Shown here: in pieces, positions 1-9,101 of the stretch | How positions within the stretch are numbered: the stretch's first letter is position 1 | How the letters are laid out: the number at the start of each line of letters is the position of its first letter | From: Bacteroidota bacterium | GTDB lineage: Bacteria > Bacteroidota > Ignavibacteria > Kryptoniales > JAKASW01 | DNA: 64,000 nt | Direction: 5' to 3' | NCBI GenBank assembly: GCA_023381615.1 | Contig: JAMCQL010000065.1 | Span: 1 to 64,000, forward strand | The notes under the pieces: generated by a model | What the model saw: only the letters and a program-made list of their open reading frames with translations | What the model was told of the DNA's origin: nothing | Databases searched by the model: none | Made by a program: the position numbers and the translations under genes

Positions 1-137
1 ACTTTGTTCAGTTTTACCGTACTCTATCAATTCTTTTTTTGATGTCCTCTCGCTTGGCATTTTTGCCCCGCAAAAATGTCGTCCTTGGTACCTTATCTGA
101 AGCCCTACCTCGACCATGACATATAACTCATGCAAAA

Positions 138-1532
138 TTGACAAGCGGAGGATTGATTGAGCTTAACAGCCCATCTGAATATGCAACAGCAATTCAAGAA
201 AACGAGAAATTCTTTATCGGAAGCGACAGACTGAACACAACGACGGGCGCACAAGTCGAATACTCAACGGTTCAAAATTGGTTTGGGATCCGGCATGATT
301 TCAAAGCGGGTTTGAGCGGCGCCGTTTATCCAATACACGAATTTTTTACCTTTGCCGTTACCAATCCTGCGTTGTCGGACTCGACGACTCCAGGCGGCGA
401 TCCACGCTATTTGCCTTACGACATAACGAAAGGCGGCCAGCCGTTTCTCGTCGACCAATCAAGGACCGCTGACCGATATGCCGGATATTTGCAGGACGAA
501 TTCACGGTTGACCGCTGGCTTTTCGACATCGGCTTGAGATACGATCAGTTCAATCTCCTCATCAAAGAGACGGGATTTTCTCCGCGAATTGCAGTCGCAT
601 ACAAGGCAAGTGACAGGTTAGTCTTCCGAGCATCCTACAACAGAATAATAATGCAAGCGCCATTGGAAAACATTTTGGTCTCCAGCTCGGAGCAGGCACG
701 TGTGCTGACGGGCGCACAACAAGGAAATGTCCCAACGGTCGTACAGAGCGAGCGCGAGCATGCAGCAGAACTCGGAGCAACATATAAACTGAACAGCTAT
801 TTCGACTTCGACCTAACGGGCTACGGAAAACTCATAGATAATTTTTTGGTCAATGCCGAGCTCGGAAATTCAGGGATCATATTTCCAATCAATTTAAAAA
901 ATGGCTTCGTTGCGGGCGGAGAAGCGCTAGTCCGGTTGAACGATTGGAATAGATTCTCTGGTAATCTTTCAGTGAGCACGTGCGTTTCGCGCGGCGAGAC
1001 TCCCAGCGATGGTTCATCTCCGATTGCCGCCGGACTAATATTCGGCGAAGAAGGACAAAATTACTCTCATCCCTTCGCGGGAGAAACAACTTTCCCAACG
1101 GAGCACGATCAATTGCTGACAGTGGTGCTTAATTTAACCTACACCAGCCCAAGTGGATTCTTTGCCGGTCTCAATGGACGTTTTGATTCCGGACTCCCTT
1201 TTGATCTAGTCGGCCCCGACGGTAGGGGAGTTGATGCGGCACAGGCAAAAGTTCTGCTTGAACAGCGCGGCTACACCGACGGCGTGATCAACCTTTTGTC
1301 GCTGAGTTCCGACCAACCAGGTTCGCCCGACAAATCAGTCGCGCCTCACACAGTTTTTGACGCTGTCGTCGGATACAACTTTGCAGGAGTTCTCAGATTG
1401 CCGGTTACGTTATCCGCGTCTATCCTGAATGTATTCAACACGCCATTTCTTTACAGGTTCGAATCAACATTCGGAGGAACGCACTTCGGCTATCCGAGGA
1501 TGATGAACGTGAAGCTCGCGGTCAATTACTAA
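138..1532 (+). CDS. TonB-dependent receptor, C-terminal beta-barrel fragment
   Basis: This is the C-terminal part of an outer-membrane TonB-dependent receptor, a family that imports bulky substrates using energy from TonB. What is seen: alternating amphipathic strands rich in Tyr, Phe and Gly, Oar-like barrel phrases such as YAGYLQDEFTVDRWLFDIGLRYD and SYNRIIMQAPLEN, and a C-terminus ending in an aromatic residue (KLAVNY), as expected for the last barrel strand. There is no signal peptide, carboxypeptidase-like domain or plug. At about 460 residues it is roughly half a normal receptor. The frame is closed by a TGA at 117-119, and the 116 bases before that do not encode receptor sequence in any frame. 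The TTG at 138 is therefore only the first possible start, without a ribosome binding site. It is probably a truncated pseudogene, or the 5' side is misassembled. The substrate is unknown. Confidence 0.75.
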   Translation: MTSGGLIELNSPSEYATAIQENEKFFIGSDRLNTTTGAQVEYSTVQNWFGIRHDFKAGLSGAVYPIHEFFTFAVTNPALSDSTTPGGDPRYLPYDITKGGQPFLVDQSRTADRYAGYLQDEFTVDRWLFDIGLRYDQFNLLIKETGFSPRIAVAYKASDRLVFRASYNRIIMQAPLENILVSSSEQARVLTGAQQGNVPTVVQSEREHAAELGATYKLNSYFDFDLTGYGKLIDNFLVNAELGNSGIIFPINLKNGFVAGGEALVRLNDWNRFSGNLSVSTCVSRGETPSDGSSPIAAGLIFGEEGQNYSHPFAGETTFPTEHDQLLTVVLNLTYTSPSGFFAGLNGRFDSGLPFDLVGPDGRGVDAAQAKVLLEQRGYTDGVINLLSLSSDQPGSPDKSVAPHTVFDAVVGYNFAGVLRLPVTLSASILNVFNTPFLYRFESTFGGTHFGYPRMMNVKLAVNY

Positions 1533-1559
1533 AGGAAAAACTTCTTCTTCGGCGAGACG

Positions 1560-2696
1560 TTAGATTTGTTTTAGGTTTTCGACCAGGGTTAAAATTTCTT
1601 CTTCCGTGTTGTAGAAATGCGGTGAGACTCTGATCACTCCCTGGCGAACTGCCACCACAATCTTAGCTTTCGCGAGCTTTGCAGAATATGCATCCGCATC
1701 GGGAACTCGAATCGAAATTATCCCGGAGCGATCCTTGCGCGATCCTTCCACGTAGGCATGCAATCCAAGCGACTTTAACTCCGAAATAAGTTTGTCACTT
1801 AAATCAAGGACATGCTCCTCAATTGAATCAATTCCGACTTCCAACAACGTGGAAAGCGATTCGTGCAGACTTGTGATTCCGATGAAGTTCATAGTGCCAT
1901 TTTCATACCTTCGCGCGGTATCGTCGAGGTCAAGTCGATATCTTGTGAATTCACCGAAAAAGTTCTTGATGCTTGTCCAACCGAGGTAAGCCTGCGTTAT
2001 TCTTCCCTGCATTTCCTCAGAGACGTAGGCGAAAGCAATTCCCTGCGGAGACATTAACCACTTCTGTCCACCCGTCGCGAGAAAATCTATTTTCATCTCC
2101 TGGACATCAATTGGCATAACGCCAGCCGCTTGTATCGCGTCAACGGAAAAAATAATTCCACGTTTCTTGCACAATTCACCAATCGCCTTAAGATCGGAAC
2201 GATAGCCGGTAAGAAACTGGACATGGCTAATCGAAAGTAGTTTTGTGCGAGGAGTTATTTTTGCTTCGAGGTCTTCAAGTAAGATTTTGCCATCACGATT
2301 TTTTACGAAGTCTACTTCAACGCCAAGGCGTTTTAAGTTCAAGAATGGATAGACATTCGCTGGGAATTCTATGTCGTCGAGAATAATTCGGTCACCTGTT
2401 TTCCACTCAATTCCAGTTGCGAGAAGATTTATCGCGTTCGTTGTGTTGCCGAAGAATGCTATTCGATCGGGAGTCGTGTTTAAGAGCCGCGCGGCAAAGC
2501 CGCGCGTTTCCGTCAACGTAGGCTGGAAGGAAGCTAAGTTATCGATTTGAGTTTCGCTCCGCTCTTTAAGGTATTTATTTACGGCATCGATGACTTTTGT
2601 CGGAAGCGGACTCGTTGCCGCATGATTCAAATAAATTGTCCCAGTCTTTATGACGGGAAAAAGTGCGCGATATGAATTGATATCGTACTTGAGCAT
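1560..2696 (-). CDS. PLP-dependent class V aminotransferase-fold enzyme
   Basis: This is a fold-type I PLP enzyme of aminotransferase class V (378 residues). The PLP lysine is K212 in GGQKW, and the ring-binding aspartate is D186 in SVDAIQAAG. The N-terminal YLNHAATSP phrase matches the family. The C-terminal RVSPHFYNTEEEI phrase is typical of isopenicillin-N-epimerase-like and kynureninase-like members. The only cysteine, near residue 176, is not in the position of the persulfide-forming Cys of SufS or IscS, so I do not call it a cysteine desulfurase. It faces the receptor fragment tail to tail and lies downstream of the amino-acid permease on the same strand, with a 70-base gap. The true substrate cannot be told from sequence. 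Confidence 0.85.
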   Translation of the reverse strand: MLKYDINSYRALFPVIKTGTIYLNHAATSPLPTKVIDAVNKYLKERSETQIDNLASFQPTLTETRGFAARLLNTTPDRIAFFGNTTNAINLLATGIEWKTGDRIILDDIEFPANVYPFLNLKRLGVEVDFVKNRDGKILLEDLEAKITPRTKLLSISHVQFLTGYRSDLKAIGELCKKRGIIFSVDAIQAAGVMPIDVQEMKIDFLATGGQKWLMSPQGIAFAYVSEEMQGRITQAYLGWTSIKNFFGEFTRYRLDLDDTARRYENGTMNFIGITSLHESLSTLLEVGIDSIEEHVLDLSDKLISELKSLGLHAYVEGSRKDRSGIISIRVPDADAYSAKLAKAKIVVAVRQGVIRVSPHFYNTEEEILTLVENLKQI

Positions 2697-2768
2697 TTTT
2701 ATTCCTTTGTTAAGAATTTCGTTGTAAATAAAAGATAACTATTAGCACTAGAATTTTGAAAAGGCTTT

Positions 2769-4112
2769 TTACGAGATCGTTCTCTTATTTTTCCAATAAA
2801 AATACATAGGGACCCCCAACAAAATAAATCCAAGTCCTGCGAAAGATTGGAGCGGCGATGTGATGAGCGTGTTTATGACGAACCAGCACGCGATGATTAT
2901 AAAGAAGAGAGTCGTGTACGGATAGCCAAGCGTGCGATATGGACGCTCCAGTCCCGGAAATTTCTTTCGGAAAATCAAAACAGAACCGGCGGTAAGAGCA
3001 AAAAATATCCAGTCGGCAAACACGGTGTAAGTGATCAGCTGAAGAAAATTGCCGGACAGTATTAAGAGAATCACCCAACCAGATTGGAAAATTATCGAGA
3101 AGGTTGGAGTATGATATTTCGGGTGGACGTATGCGGTCTTCTTGAAGAAGACGCCGTCTTCAGCCATGGCATAATAAATTCTCGGAGCGCTGAGAGTATG
3201 AATTCCTGCAGTACCAAAAGTCGAAATGATAATCGAAAGAGAAATCAGCGTGCCTCCCGCGGGTCCGAAAAAGCGTTCCGCCGCATCCGCCGCTACTCGG
3301 GATGACGAGGCTATATTCGGAACAGGAAGTAGATGTAGATAAACGAAATTTACGAGCACATACGCAAGTATGACAACCAAGGTTCCGCCGATAATCGACA
3401 CGGGAAGACTTCGCTTTGGATCTTTGGCTTCGCCTGCAAGAAAAGTTGCGTGCTGCCAGCCGCCGTAAGCCCAGAGAACACCGACCATTCCAATTGCGAG
3501 CGCGTTGATGAGATTATTTTTCAGAGCTCCCGGAATGAGCGGCCAAAAAGAGGTGCTGTTGGATTTGCCAAGCATGAATCCGAAGATGATTAGTCCGGCA
3601 ATCGCCAGGACTTTTAGAATAGTGAATAGACTCGCAAAAGTGCCCCCGGCTTTGACGCCGAAATAATTGACGAAAGTTAAGATAACTATGCCAAGTATAG
3701 CGACGATCTTGATTCCAAAATCAGAAAGATGAACGAAGTAACCGAAATAGGTTGCATAGACAAGAGAGATCGCAGCCAAGCCGCCTGTATTGACGACAAG
3801 GAAATATGCCCAGCCGTAAAGAAATCCCCACAAACCGCCGTATGCTTTGGAAAGATAAACGTATACCCCGCCCGCTTCCGGCATCATCGCGCCAAGTTCG
3901 GCGTAAGTCAGTGCGCCGCACAATGCCATCGCTCCGCCAAGAACCCAGACAAAAATAATCAGCCCGGGCGATGGAAGTGCTTGGGCGATCGATGAAGGCG
4001 TCATAAAAATACCCGCACCGATGACTGATCCGATGACAATCATCGTCATGTCAAATGCGCTCAAACCACGGACGAGCTTGCTTGTGGCTGAACTCTCAGA
4101 AGTCTGCGGCAT
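2769..4112 (-). CDS. APC-family amino acid permease
   Basis: This is a cytoplasmic-membrane amino acid/polyamine/organocation transporter of about 447 residues with around 12 hydrophobic helices. The first helix carries the family signature GSVIGAGIFMTPSSIA (unwound substrate-binding segment). It is followed by the conserved ALTYAELGAMMPEAGGVYVYL segment spanning helices 2 and 3. I start it at ATG 4112 (MPQTSES); an in-frame TTG lies at 4121, and neither has a clear Shine-Dalgarno sequence. It is divergent from the small membrane protein at 4317 and upstream of the class V aminotransferase. The LAT/serine-threonine-exchanger-like branch is the closest resemblance. Substrate is not assignable. 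Confidence 0.9.
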   Translation of the reverse strand: MPQTSESSATSKLVRGLSAFDMTMIVIGSVIGAGIFMTPSSIAQALPSPGLIIFVWVLGGAMALCGALTYAELGAMMPEAGGVYVYLSKAYGGLWGFLYGWAYFLVVNTGGLAAISLVYATYFGYFVHLSDFGIKIVAILGIVILTFVNYFGVKAGGTFASLFTILKVLAIAGLIIFGFMLGKSNSTSFWPLIPGALKNNLINALAIGMVGVLWAYGGWQHATFLAGEAKDPKRSLPVSIIGGTLVVILAYVLVNFVYLHLLPVPNIASSSRVAADAAERFFGPAGGTLISLSIIISTFGTAGIHTLSAPRIYYAMAEDGVFFKKTAYVHPKYHTPTFSIIFQSGWVILLILSGNFLQLITYTVFADWIFFALTAGSVLIFRKKFPGLERPYRTLGYPYTTLFFIIIACWFVINTLITSPLQSFAGLGFILLGVPMYFYWKNKRTIS

Positions 4113-4316
4113 GGTGAACAAGCGTCATGTAATAAATAATTAGCATGTCATCATTCAATTATTTGGAAAGCTAAACAGTCGAAGATATTCTGCCTGCCTG
4201 TTTAAAGCAATCGGATAAAATTATAAGCGTCACCTTTTCCGGATTACATGTTTACAACTGCCGACACTTGACATTTAAAGTGAGCTTAGTGAAATTAACA
4301 AAAAAGAGAAGTGGCT

Positions 4317-4787
4317 ATGGAACCTATCTTTGTTGATTTCACTCAGAGGGCGCGTTACTCGAAATTCCAGAAGGTATTATTTAAGATCGGCGGGACCTTT
4401 TTTCTTGTAAGTGGAATCTATTTTGTTGTCTCAAGCATCTTCAAAAATCAACCCGAAGGTCTCCCCCTTTGGTTGGGAATATTTGAAATGGCGCTGGGTG
4501 CGATATGGCTTTTAAATCCAATTGTGGATAGGAAGATGAATAACTATTTGAAGATTAATGACGAGGCGATTGAGTTCAAGTTATGGTGGCTCCGTAGAGC
4601 GAAACGGTGTCAGTGGCGCGACATTAAGTCGATCAAAATCAAACCGATACAGATTGAGATAGAAGAAACTGAGAACCCGCAAAAGAAAATTAATCTTAAT
4701 CTCTATTCCGTGCCTTACGCCGACTTGAGAATGTTGAAGGAAACGCTGACCGGCTACATGAGAGAAAAAGGAATCGAAGGCGGCTGA
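4317..4787 (+). CDS. small two-helix membrane protein with PH-like tail
   Basis: A protein of 156 residues that I do not recognise by name. Two hydrophobic segments, about residues 22-42 and 50-70, are followed by a polar domain of about 80 residues rich in beta-forming residues (YLKINDEAIEFKLWW, RDIKSIKIKPIQIEI). This arrangement resembles YcxB-like or bacterial PH-domain membrane proteins. I prefer ATG 4317 over GTG 4311 because AGAGAAG lies about five bases upstream of it. It stands alone and is followed by two hairpins at 4835-4871. No function is proposed. Confidence 0.7.
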   Translation: MEPIFVDFTQRARYSKFQKVLFKIGGTFFLVSGIYFVVSSIFKNQPEGLPLWLGIFEMALGAIWLLNPIVDRKMNNYLKINDEAIEFKLWWLRRAKRCQWRDIKSIKIKPIQIEIEETENPQKKINLNLYSVPYADLRMLKETLTGYMREKGIEGG

Positions 4788-4834
4788 AAGGTGCGCATCG
4801 CGATAAATCGCAAGTAACAACCACCCCATTTCCC

Positions 4835-4871
4835 CTCCTTGCGAAGGAGAGCCTGTCCCGATCCATCGGGA
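4835..4871. repeat. two adjacent perfect hairpins after a small gene
   Basis: CTCCTT/AAGGAG (4835-4840 and 4844-4849, loop GCG) is followed at once by TCCCGAT/ATCGGGA (4856-4862 and 4865-4871, loop CC). They lie 48 bases past the stop of the small membrane protein and have no T-run, so they look more like a dispersed palindromic repeat than an intrinsic terminator. Similar TCCCG/CGGGA palindromes occur in thpR (about 52418) and in the insert of the UDP-GlcNAc epimerase gene (about 45645). Confidence 0.6.
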
Positions 4872-4947
4872 GGGTTAAGGGAAGGTTCGCTTTTGAGTGC
4901 TCACCTCTGTACTTATTGTTGCTCGGAAAATCGAAGCCGGAGACAAA

Positions 4948-5257
4948 TCAAGAGTATTCTTTTTCAAAGGACTTTATTGGGTGAGTATCCAGATTTATCC
5001 GGACGCGATTAAGTGCTTCGTTCCACAGTGGGAGCTTCGGAACAGGTTCAGTGCCTTTTAACCTATCAAGCGTGACATTCTCTACTGCATTTGCCAGATA
5101 AATTATCCAGAACTTCTCTTCCCACCGTTGTAGATTTTCGGTAATTCAACACGTCAATTTCTTTCGCCCATTTTATTGTCAGATACACCAAAGTCAAACT
5201 CCCAGACTCACTACGTAATTTGAACCAACGAATGCTAATACTTTGATAAAGACTCAC
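4948..5257 (-). pseudogene. possible decayed gene in two frames
   Basis: On the minus strand two overlapping frames both read like protein. One (5066-5257) gives phrases such as SLTLVYLTIKWAKEIDVLNYR. The other (about 5145 down to a TGA at 4948-4950) gives LQRWEEKFWIIYLANAVENV and PKLPLWNEALNRVRINLDTH. A single frameshift near 5145 would join them into one peptide of about 100 residues. I do not recognise the family. The stretch fills the spacer in front of the divergent GWxTD gene and could be a gene remnant. It could also be chance. Confidence 0.35.
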
Positions 5258-5278
5258 CTGCTGCTTAACTTTAAAATA

Positions 5279-6541
5279 ATGGCGGCTAAATCATTTCTCG
5301 TTTTCACGGTTGTTGTTCTAATTTCAGCAAGCACAGCTATTTCTCAACCACCTATTCGCAGAGAAAATCCACCGCTGACATCGTGGATCTTGAGTTCGAC
5401 GAAAGACAGTGTCACGGTCTGCTTCACCTACGTCGTTCCATTTCCAAGAATCATATTTACCAAAACTCAAGGGACGCCGGAGAAATTCGAGGCTAATCTT
5501 GCCTTCTCGATCGATGCCGTTGATTCGATAACAGGAACCAACCACCACAAATTCCATCTCAAGAAGATATTTGCAGATAATTTTGCTCAAACGCTGGCGC
5601 CAAAAGAGATCGTAGAGGATTTCATGACGATGACTCTGCCGAAATCAACTTACAAAGTAACAGCCGAAGTGCGGGACGACAACCAGCAGATCACTTATAT
5701 GAACGAGACAGTTACGAAACGCTTCAGCCATTTGAATACGGCAGGCATACTCTCCACCATATTTCTCGATTCGCTGTCCGGGAAAGTCATATTTCCGGTT
5801 CTGATGAACGACATCGCGCCATTTCCGAACAATATACGGGTGGCATTGCTTGTGGAAGATACCGGTTCTGTTCCCCTCACCCTGTCGCTCAAAACAAAAT
5901 CAGGAGCTTCGATTTACAAGCTTGATTCTTTATATCCATCAAAAGTAAAATTAGAGCCGAGTGACTCGATCTGTGTTCTATCTTTTTCCGAGGCGCCGGA
6001 TTCGTCTTGCTCGCTTTACATCGCGAGATTTGAAATCGACACGCTTCAAGAAGGTACTTACGATCTCGATGCTTCACTAAACGGCAAAAGCGAGAAGCTA
6101 GATTTTTCTTATCTCTGGCTCGATAAGCCGTTTACGCTCAGAAATTTCGCTTTGGCTCTCTCACTTTTAAAATACATCGCTTCGGATTCTGTCTATTCTC
6201 TCATCAACTCGGGGAGTCATAAAGAGATGAGAGAAAAATTCGACGCATACTGGAAATCACACGATCCAACTCCCAAAACTGCCTTCAATGAACTTGAGGC
6301 TGAGTTCTATGAAAGAGCAGATTACGCTTTTGAACATTTCAGGACTATCGCGACGAACAACGGTGCAGCTACGGACCGCGGAAAGGCTTACATAGTATTC
6401 GGCAAGCCCGCAAACGTCAAACGCGAATTCCGCAGCGACGGCACATACGAAATCTGGTATTATCCAAACTTGAAGAGAAGCCTAATTTTCAAAGAACATA
6501 GATTTGGAGAATTTAAGCTTTACCAAACGGAGAAATTATGA
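5279..6541 (+). CDS. secreted GWxTD-domain protein
   Basis: A protein of about 420 residues with an N-terminal signal peptide (MAAKSFLVFTVVVLISASTA). Beta-rich sequence follows, and it ends with a GWxTD domain: GAATDRGKAYIVFGKP, then GTYEIWYYP close to the C-terminus. The family (TIGR04514) is largely confined to the FCB group and its molecular role is unknown. The eponymous GWxTD is GAATD here, but the following RGKxYIxFG and YEIWYY elements are kept. I prefer ATG 5279 to the TTG at 5243 because it puts the signal peptide at the N-terminus. Its last codons overlap the pdxA start (ATGA), so the two are probably cotranscribed. Confidence 0.8.
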   Translation: MAAKSFLVFTVVVLISASTAISQPPIRRENPPLTSWILSSTKDSVTVCFTYVVPFPRIIFTKTQGTPEKFEANLAFSIDAVDSITGTNHHKFHLKKIFADNFAQTLAPKEIVEDFMTMTLPKSTYKVTAEVRDDNQQITYMNETVTKRFSHLNTAGILSTIFLDSLSGKVIFPVLMNDIAPFPNNIRVALLVEDTGSVPLTLSLKTKSGASIYKLDSLYPSKVKLEPSDSICVLSFSEAPDSSCSLYIARFEIDTLQEGTYDLDASLNGKSEKLDFSYLWLDKPFTLRNFALALSLLKYIASDSVYSLINSGSHKEMREKFDAYWKSHDPTPKTAFNELEAEFYERADYAFEHFRTIATNNGAATDRGKAYIVFGKPANVKREFRSDGTYEIWYYPNLKRSLIFKEHRFGEFKLYQTEKL

Positions 6542-7539
6542 GCGTCATTGCAATCACTATTGGAGATTATAATGGAATAGGACCGGAAGTTGCGTTGAAG
6601 TCGGCAGGAAGCCGCACCATCCGGGCAAACTGCACACCGCTGCTCATCGGTCCTTACAAGGCGTTCGAATATTACGCAGACAAATATTCGCTTCGAAGAA
6701 AAATACTCAAAGTAAATTCCCTTGCGGACGCTGTTGGGAGAAGCGAGATCACGATTCTCGACATCGGGCAGGACTTCGAAGAAAAACTCAAGCCGGGCAA
6801 GCTCACCAAGGAAAGCGGTATGTGGGCTGGCAAAGCAATTGAAAAAGCGGTTCAACTATGCATGGAAGGAGAGGCAGACGCGATGGTGACTGCACCTCTT
6901 TCTAAAGAGGCGTTGCGTCTTGCGGGTTATTCATACCCCGGACAAACCGAGATGGTTACTACGCTGTCGAAATCGAAACGTTCAATTATGATAATGGCAT
7001 CGGACTTTGCCAGAATTGCGTTGGCGACGATCCACATTCCGATTTCCGAAGTATCACGTTCGCTGACCAAAGCCGGAATTTCCGAACGGCTGGCAATCTT
7101 CAACGAATCCATTCGAAGGGATTTCGGCGTCAAGTCGCCGCGTATCGCCGTGCTCGGGCTAAATCCTCACGCGGGAGAAAACGGCTTGATTGGAAAAGAA
7201 GAAAATGAAATAATAAAACCAGCAATTCAGGAAGTAAACTCGATGAAGATCAATGTCGAAGGACCGTTCCCAGCCGACGCATTTTTCGGAACTCACCGCG
7301 AGGGACTCTTCGACGGAATATTCGCGATGTACCACGATCAAGGCCTCATCCCACTCAAGATGAAATCTTTCAGCACCGGAATAAACTTCACAGCGGGAAT
7401 CAACATCATCAGAACCTCGCCCGATCATGGTACGGCTTTCGACATCGCCGGAAAGGGAATCGCGAACCCTTCAAGCACAATCGAAGCAATAAAACTTGCT
7501 CTCGAAATATCCAAAAACAGGAAAGCCATTAGGAAATAA
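6538..7539 (+). CDS. pdxA: 4-hydroxythreonine-4-phosphate dehydrogenase
   Basis: PdxA oxidises 4-phosphohydroxy-L-threonine, and the product condenses in the DXP-dependent route to pyridoxal phosphate. The 333-residue length is normal. Conserved elements are GDYNGIGPE at the N-terminus (usually GDPAGIGPE), VTAPLSKEAL, the metal/substrate segment GLFDGIFAMYHDQGLIPLK and the C-terminal RTSPDHGTAFDIAGKG. It overlaps the GWxTD gene by four bases and is followed nine bases later by a methyltransferase gene. Its partner PdxJ is not in the window. The Pro-Ala to Tyr-Asn change in the first motif is unusual but outside the metal site. Confidence 0.93.
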   Translation: MSVIAITIGDYNGIGPEVALKSAGSRTIRANCTPLLIGPYKAFEYYADKYSLRRKILKVNSLADAVGRSEITILDIGQDFEEKLKPGKLTKESGMWAGKAIEKAVQLCMEGEADAMVTAPLSKEALRLAGYSYPGQTEMVTTLSKSKRSIMIMASDFARIALATIHIPISEVSRSLTKAGISERLAIFNESIRRDFGVKSPRIAVLGLNPHAGENGLIGKEENEIIKPAIQEVNSMKINVEGPFPADAFFGTHREGLFDGIFAMYHDQGLIPLKMKSFSTGINFTAGINIIRTSPDHGTAFDIAGKGIANPSSTIEAIKLALEISKNRKAIRK

Positions 7540-7548
7540 ATCGAGCGC

Positions 7549-8376
7549 GTGCGAACGAAGCCCTCTTTTCATCTGACGCAGACAGACCTGTTCGAATTGG
7601 AAGCGGAAAGTGCGCCGCCTTACACGGTGTCTGCGCCTATCTACGACCACATGATGAGAGAAGTCGATTATCCAAGCTGGGCGAAGTATATACTTATGCT
7701 AATGAAGCTCGCCGGTAAGGAAACGCGCCGCTCAAAAATTAAAGACACAAAATTGTGCGAACTCGCTTGCGGAACTGGCAACATTTCACTTATAATGTCA
7801 AAGCTCGGTTATGACGTTACAGGAATCGATAGTTCAAAACAGATGCTTGAAGTTGCACAGACAAAACTTTCCAGGACAAGGCGAAGAAACGCCTGCTTCA
7901 TTAACCATGATATGGTTACTTACTCTTCTAAAGAAACTTTCGATACAGCCGTGTGCGTTTACGACAGCATAAACTATATTTCGGATGCTAATGCTTTGGC
8001 GCAATTTTTTAGGAATGTCTACGCGAGCTTGAAACCTGGAGGCGTTTTTGTTTTCGACGCGAGTCTTGAATCAAATTCATTGAGCGACGCCTCGCTTTTC
8101 ACACAGCGCGGAAGACATAAAGGGATTCATTACCAGCGCCGCTCCCTGTATGACCCGAAGACAAAAATCCATACGACTTACGTTCGAGTGCAAAGAAAAG
8201 ACGAATTATTCGAGGAAACTCACAGGGAATATGTTTACAAGCTTGATACGATCCGAGGACTTTGCGGGAAAGCCGGATTCAATGAAAAATTTGTCGCCGG
8301 CGACTTTACAATGCTTGAAGCAAACAATGAATCTCAGAGAGTACACTTCGTATTGGTGAAACCGAACCATGATTAA
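7549..8376 (+). CDS. class I SAM-dependent methyltransferase
   Basis: A Rossmann-fold methyltransferase of 275 residues with the SAM-binding motif I LCELACGTGNIS, motif II VTGIDSSKQML and the later VCVYDSINYI and LKPGGVFVFD segments. The start is GTG at 7549. It lies between pdxA and the FtsE-like gene and overlaps the latter by eight bases, so it is part of the same transcript. The acceptor substrate cannot be inferred. Fold and SAM use are certain; the specific role is open. Confidence 0.88.
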   Translation: MRTKPSFHLTQTDLFELEAESAPPYTVSAPIYDHMMREVDYPSWAKYILMLMKLAGKETRRSKIKDTKLCELACGTGNISLIMSKLGYDVTGIDSSKQMLEVAQTKLSRTRRRNACFINHDMVTYSSKETFDTAVCVYDSINYISDANALAQFFRNVYASLKPGGVFVFDASLESNSLSDASLFTQRGRHKGIHYQRRSLYDPKTKIHTTYVRVQRKDELFEETHREYVYKLDTIRGLCGKAGFNEKFVAGDFTMLEANNESQRVHFVLVKPNHD

Positions 8377-9037
8377 ATGCACAAACGTATCGTTCGCATT
8401 CGATGAACATCTGATTTTTTCGGATGTAAATCTTTCGATTGAGAAAGGCGAGTTCGTTTACTTCGTCGGCGAGACGGGCTGCGGCAAAACGACATTGATG
8501 CGTCTGCTCTACATGGACATTGCTCCCACTTCCGGCGTCGTGAAAATAGATACTTTCTCTTCGACCTCGTTAAAGAAAAGAAACCTCCATCTCCTGAGGC
8601 GAAAGCTTGGAATAATCTTTCAGGACTACAAATTGCTCGACGACAGGTCGGTTTTCGACAACGTGACGTTCGCCCTGCAAGCTGTCGGCTATTCCACTCG
8701 CGACATGAAAATGCGGGCGATGCAATCGTTAAGTCAGGTTGGTTTGATCCACAGGAAAACTTCGCCAACCGGTGAGCTCTCCGGCGGCGAACAGCAGAGG
8801 CTCTCAATTGCACGCGCGATCGCGAAGGACCCGATCGCAATTCTGGCAGACGAACCCACAGGTAATCTCGATCCCACAACTTCCGCCGACATTCTTACCT
8901 TGCTCAAGAAGATCAACTTGAGTGGCACAACCATTCTCCTTGCGACTCACAACTACGAACTGATTAAGAAATTCCCCGCGAGAACGATAGCGATAAGGAA
9001 CTATAAGTGCGAAGAGCTTGATCCGCTATCGCTATAA
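8369..9037 (+). CDS. ftsE: FtsE-type ABC transporter ATPase
   Basis: An ABC ATPase of 222 residues closest to FtsE, which with FtsX couples divisome assembly to activation of cell-wall hydrolases. Walker A is GETGCGKTT; the Q-loop region is [18 protein letters not shown], very typical of FtsE; the signature is [14 protein letters not shown]; Walker B is [12 protein letters not shown]; the switch histidine is in LATHNYE. It overlaps the methyltransferase gene. The usual downstream ftsX is absent: the next gene is convergent. The name therefore rests on sequence, and a LolD/MacB-like role is the alternative. Confidence 0.8.
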   Translation: MIKCTNVSFAFDEHLIFSDVNLSIEKGEFVYFVGETGCGKTTLMRLLYMDIAPTSGVVKIDTFSSTSLKKRNLHLLRRKLGIIFQDYKLLDDRSVFDNVTFALQAVGYSTRDMKMRAMQSLSQVGLIHRKTSPTGELSGGEQQRLSIARAIAKDPIAILADEPTGNLDPTTSADILTLLKKINLSGTTILLATHNYELIKKFPARTIAIRNYKCEELDPLSL

Positions 9038-9101
9038 ATCTACCTTGAACATCCCAGAAACAATTTAGCGCTGACCGAGTTTTTACGCATCTGCAATAGA
9101 G

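Noticed and set aside
1560..2696. Cysteine desulfurase (SufS)
   Set aside because: No cysteine at the active-site position; C-terminal motif fits isopenicillin-N-epimerase-like enzymes.
4268..4296. TTGACA before the small membrane protein gene
   Set aside because: No acceptable -10 element at 16-18 bases (GAAATT is the best), so not listed as a promoter.
8373..8879. 168-codon open frame opposite ftsE
   Set aside because: Arginine/serine-rich antisense reading of a clear ABC ATPase.
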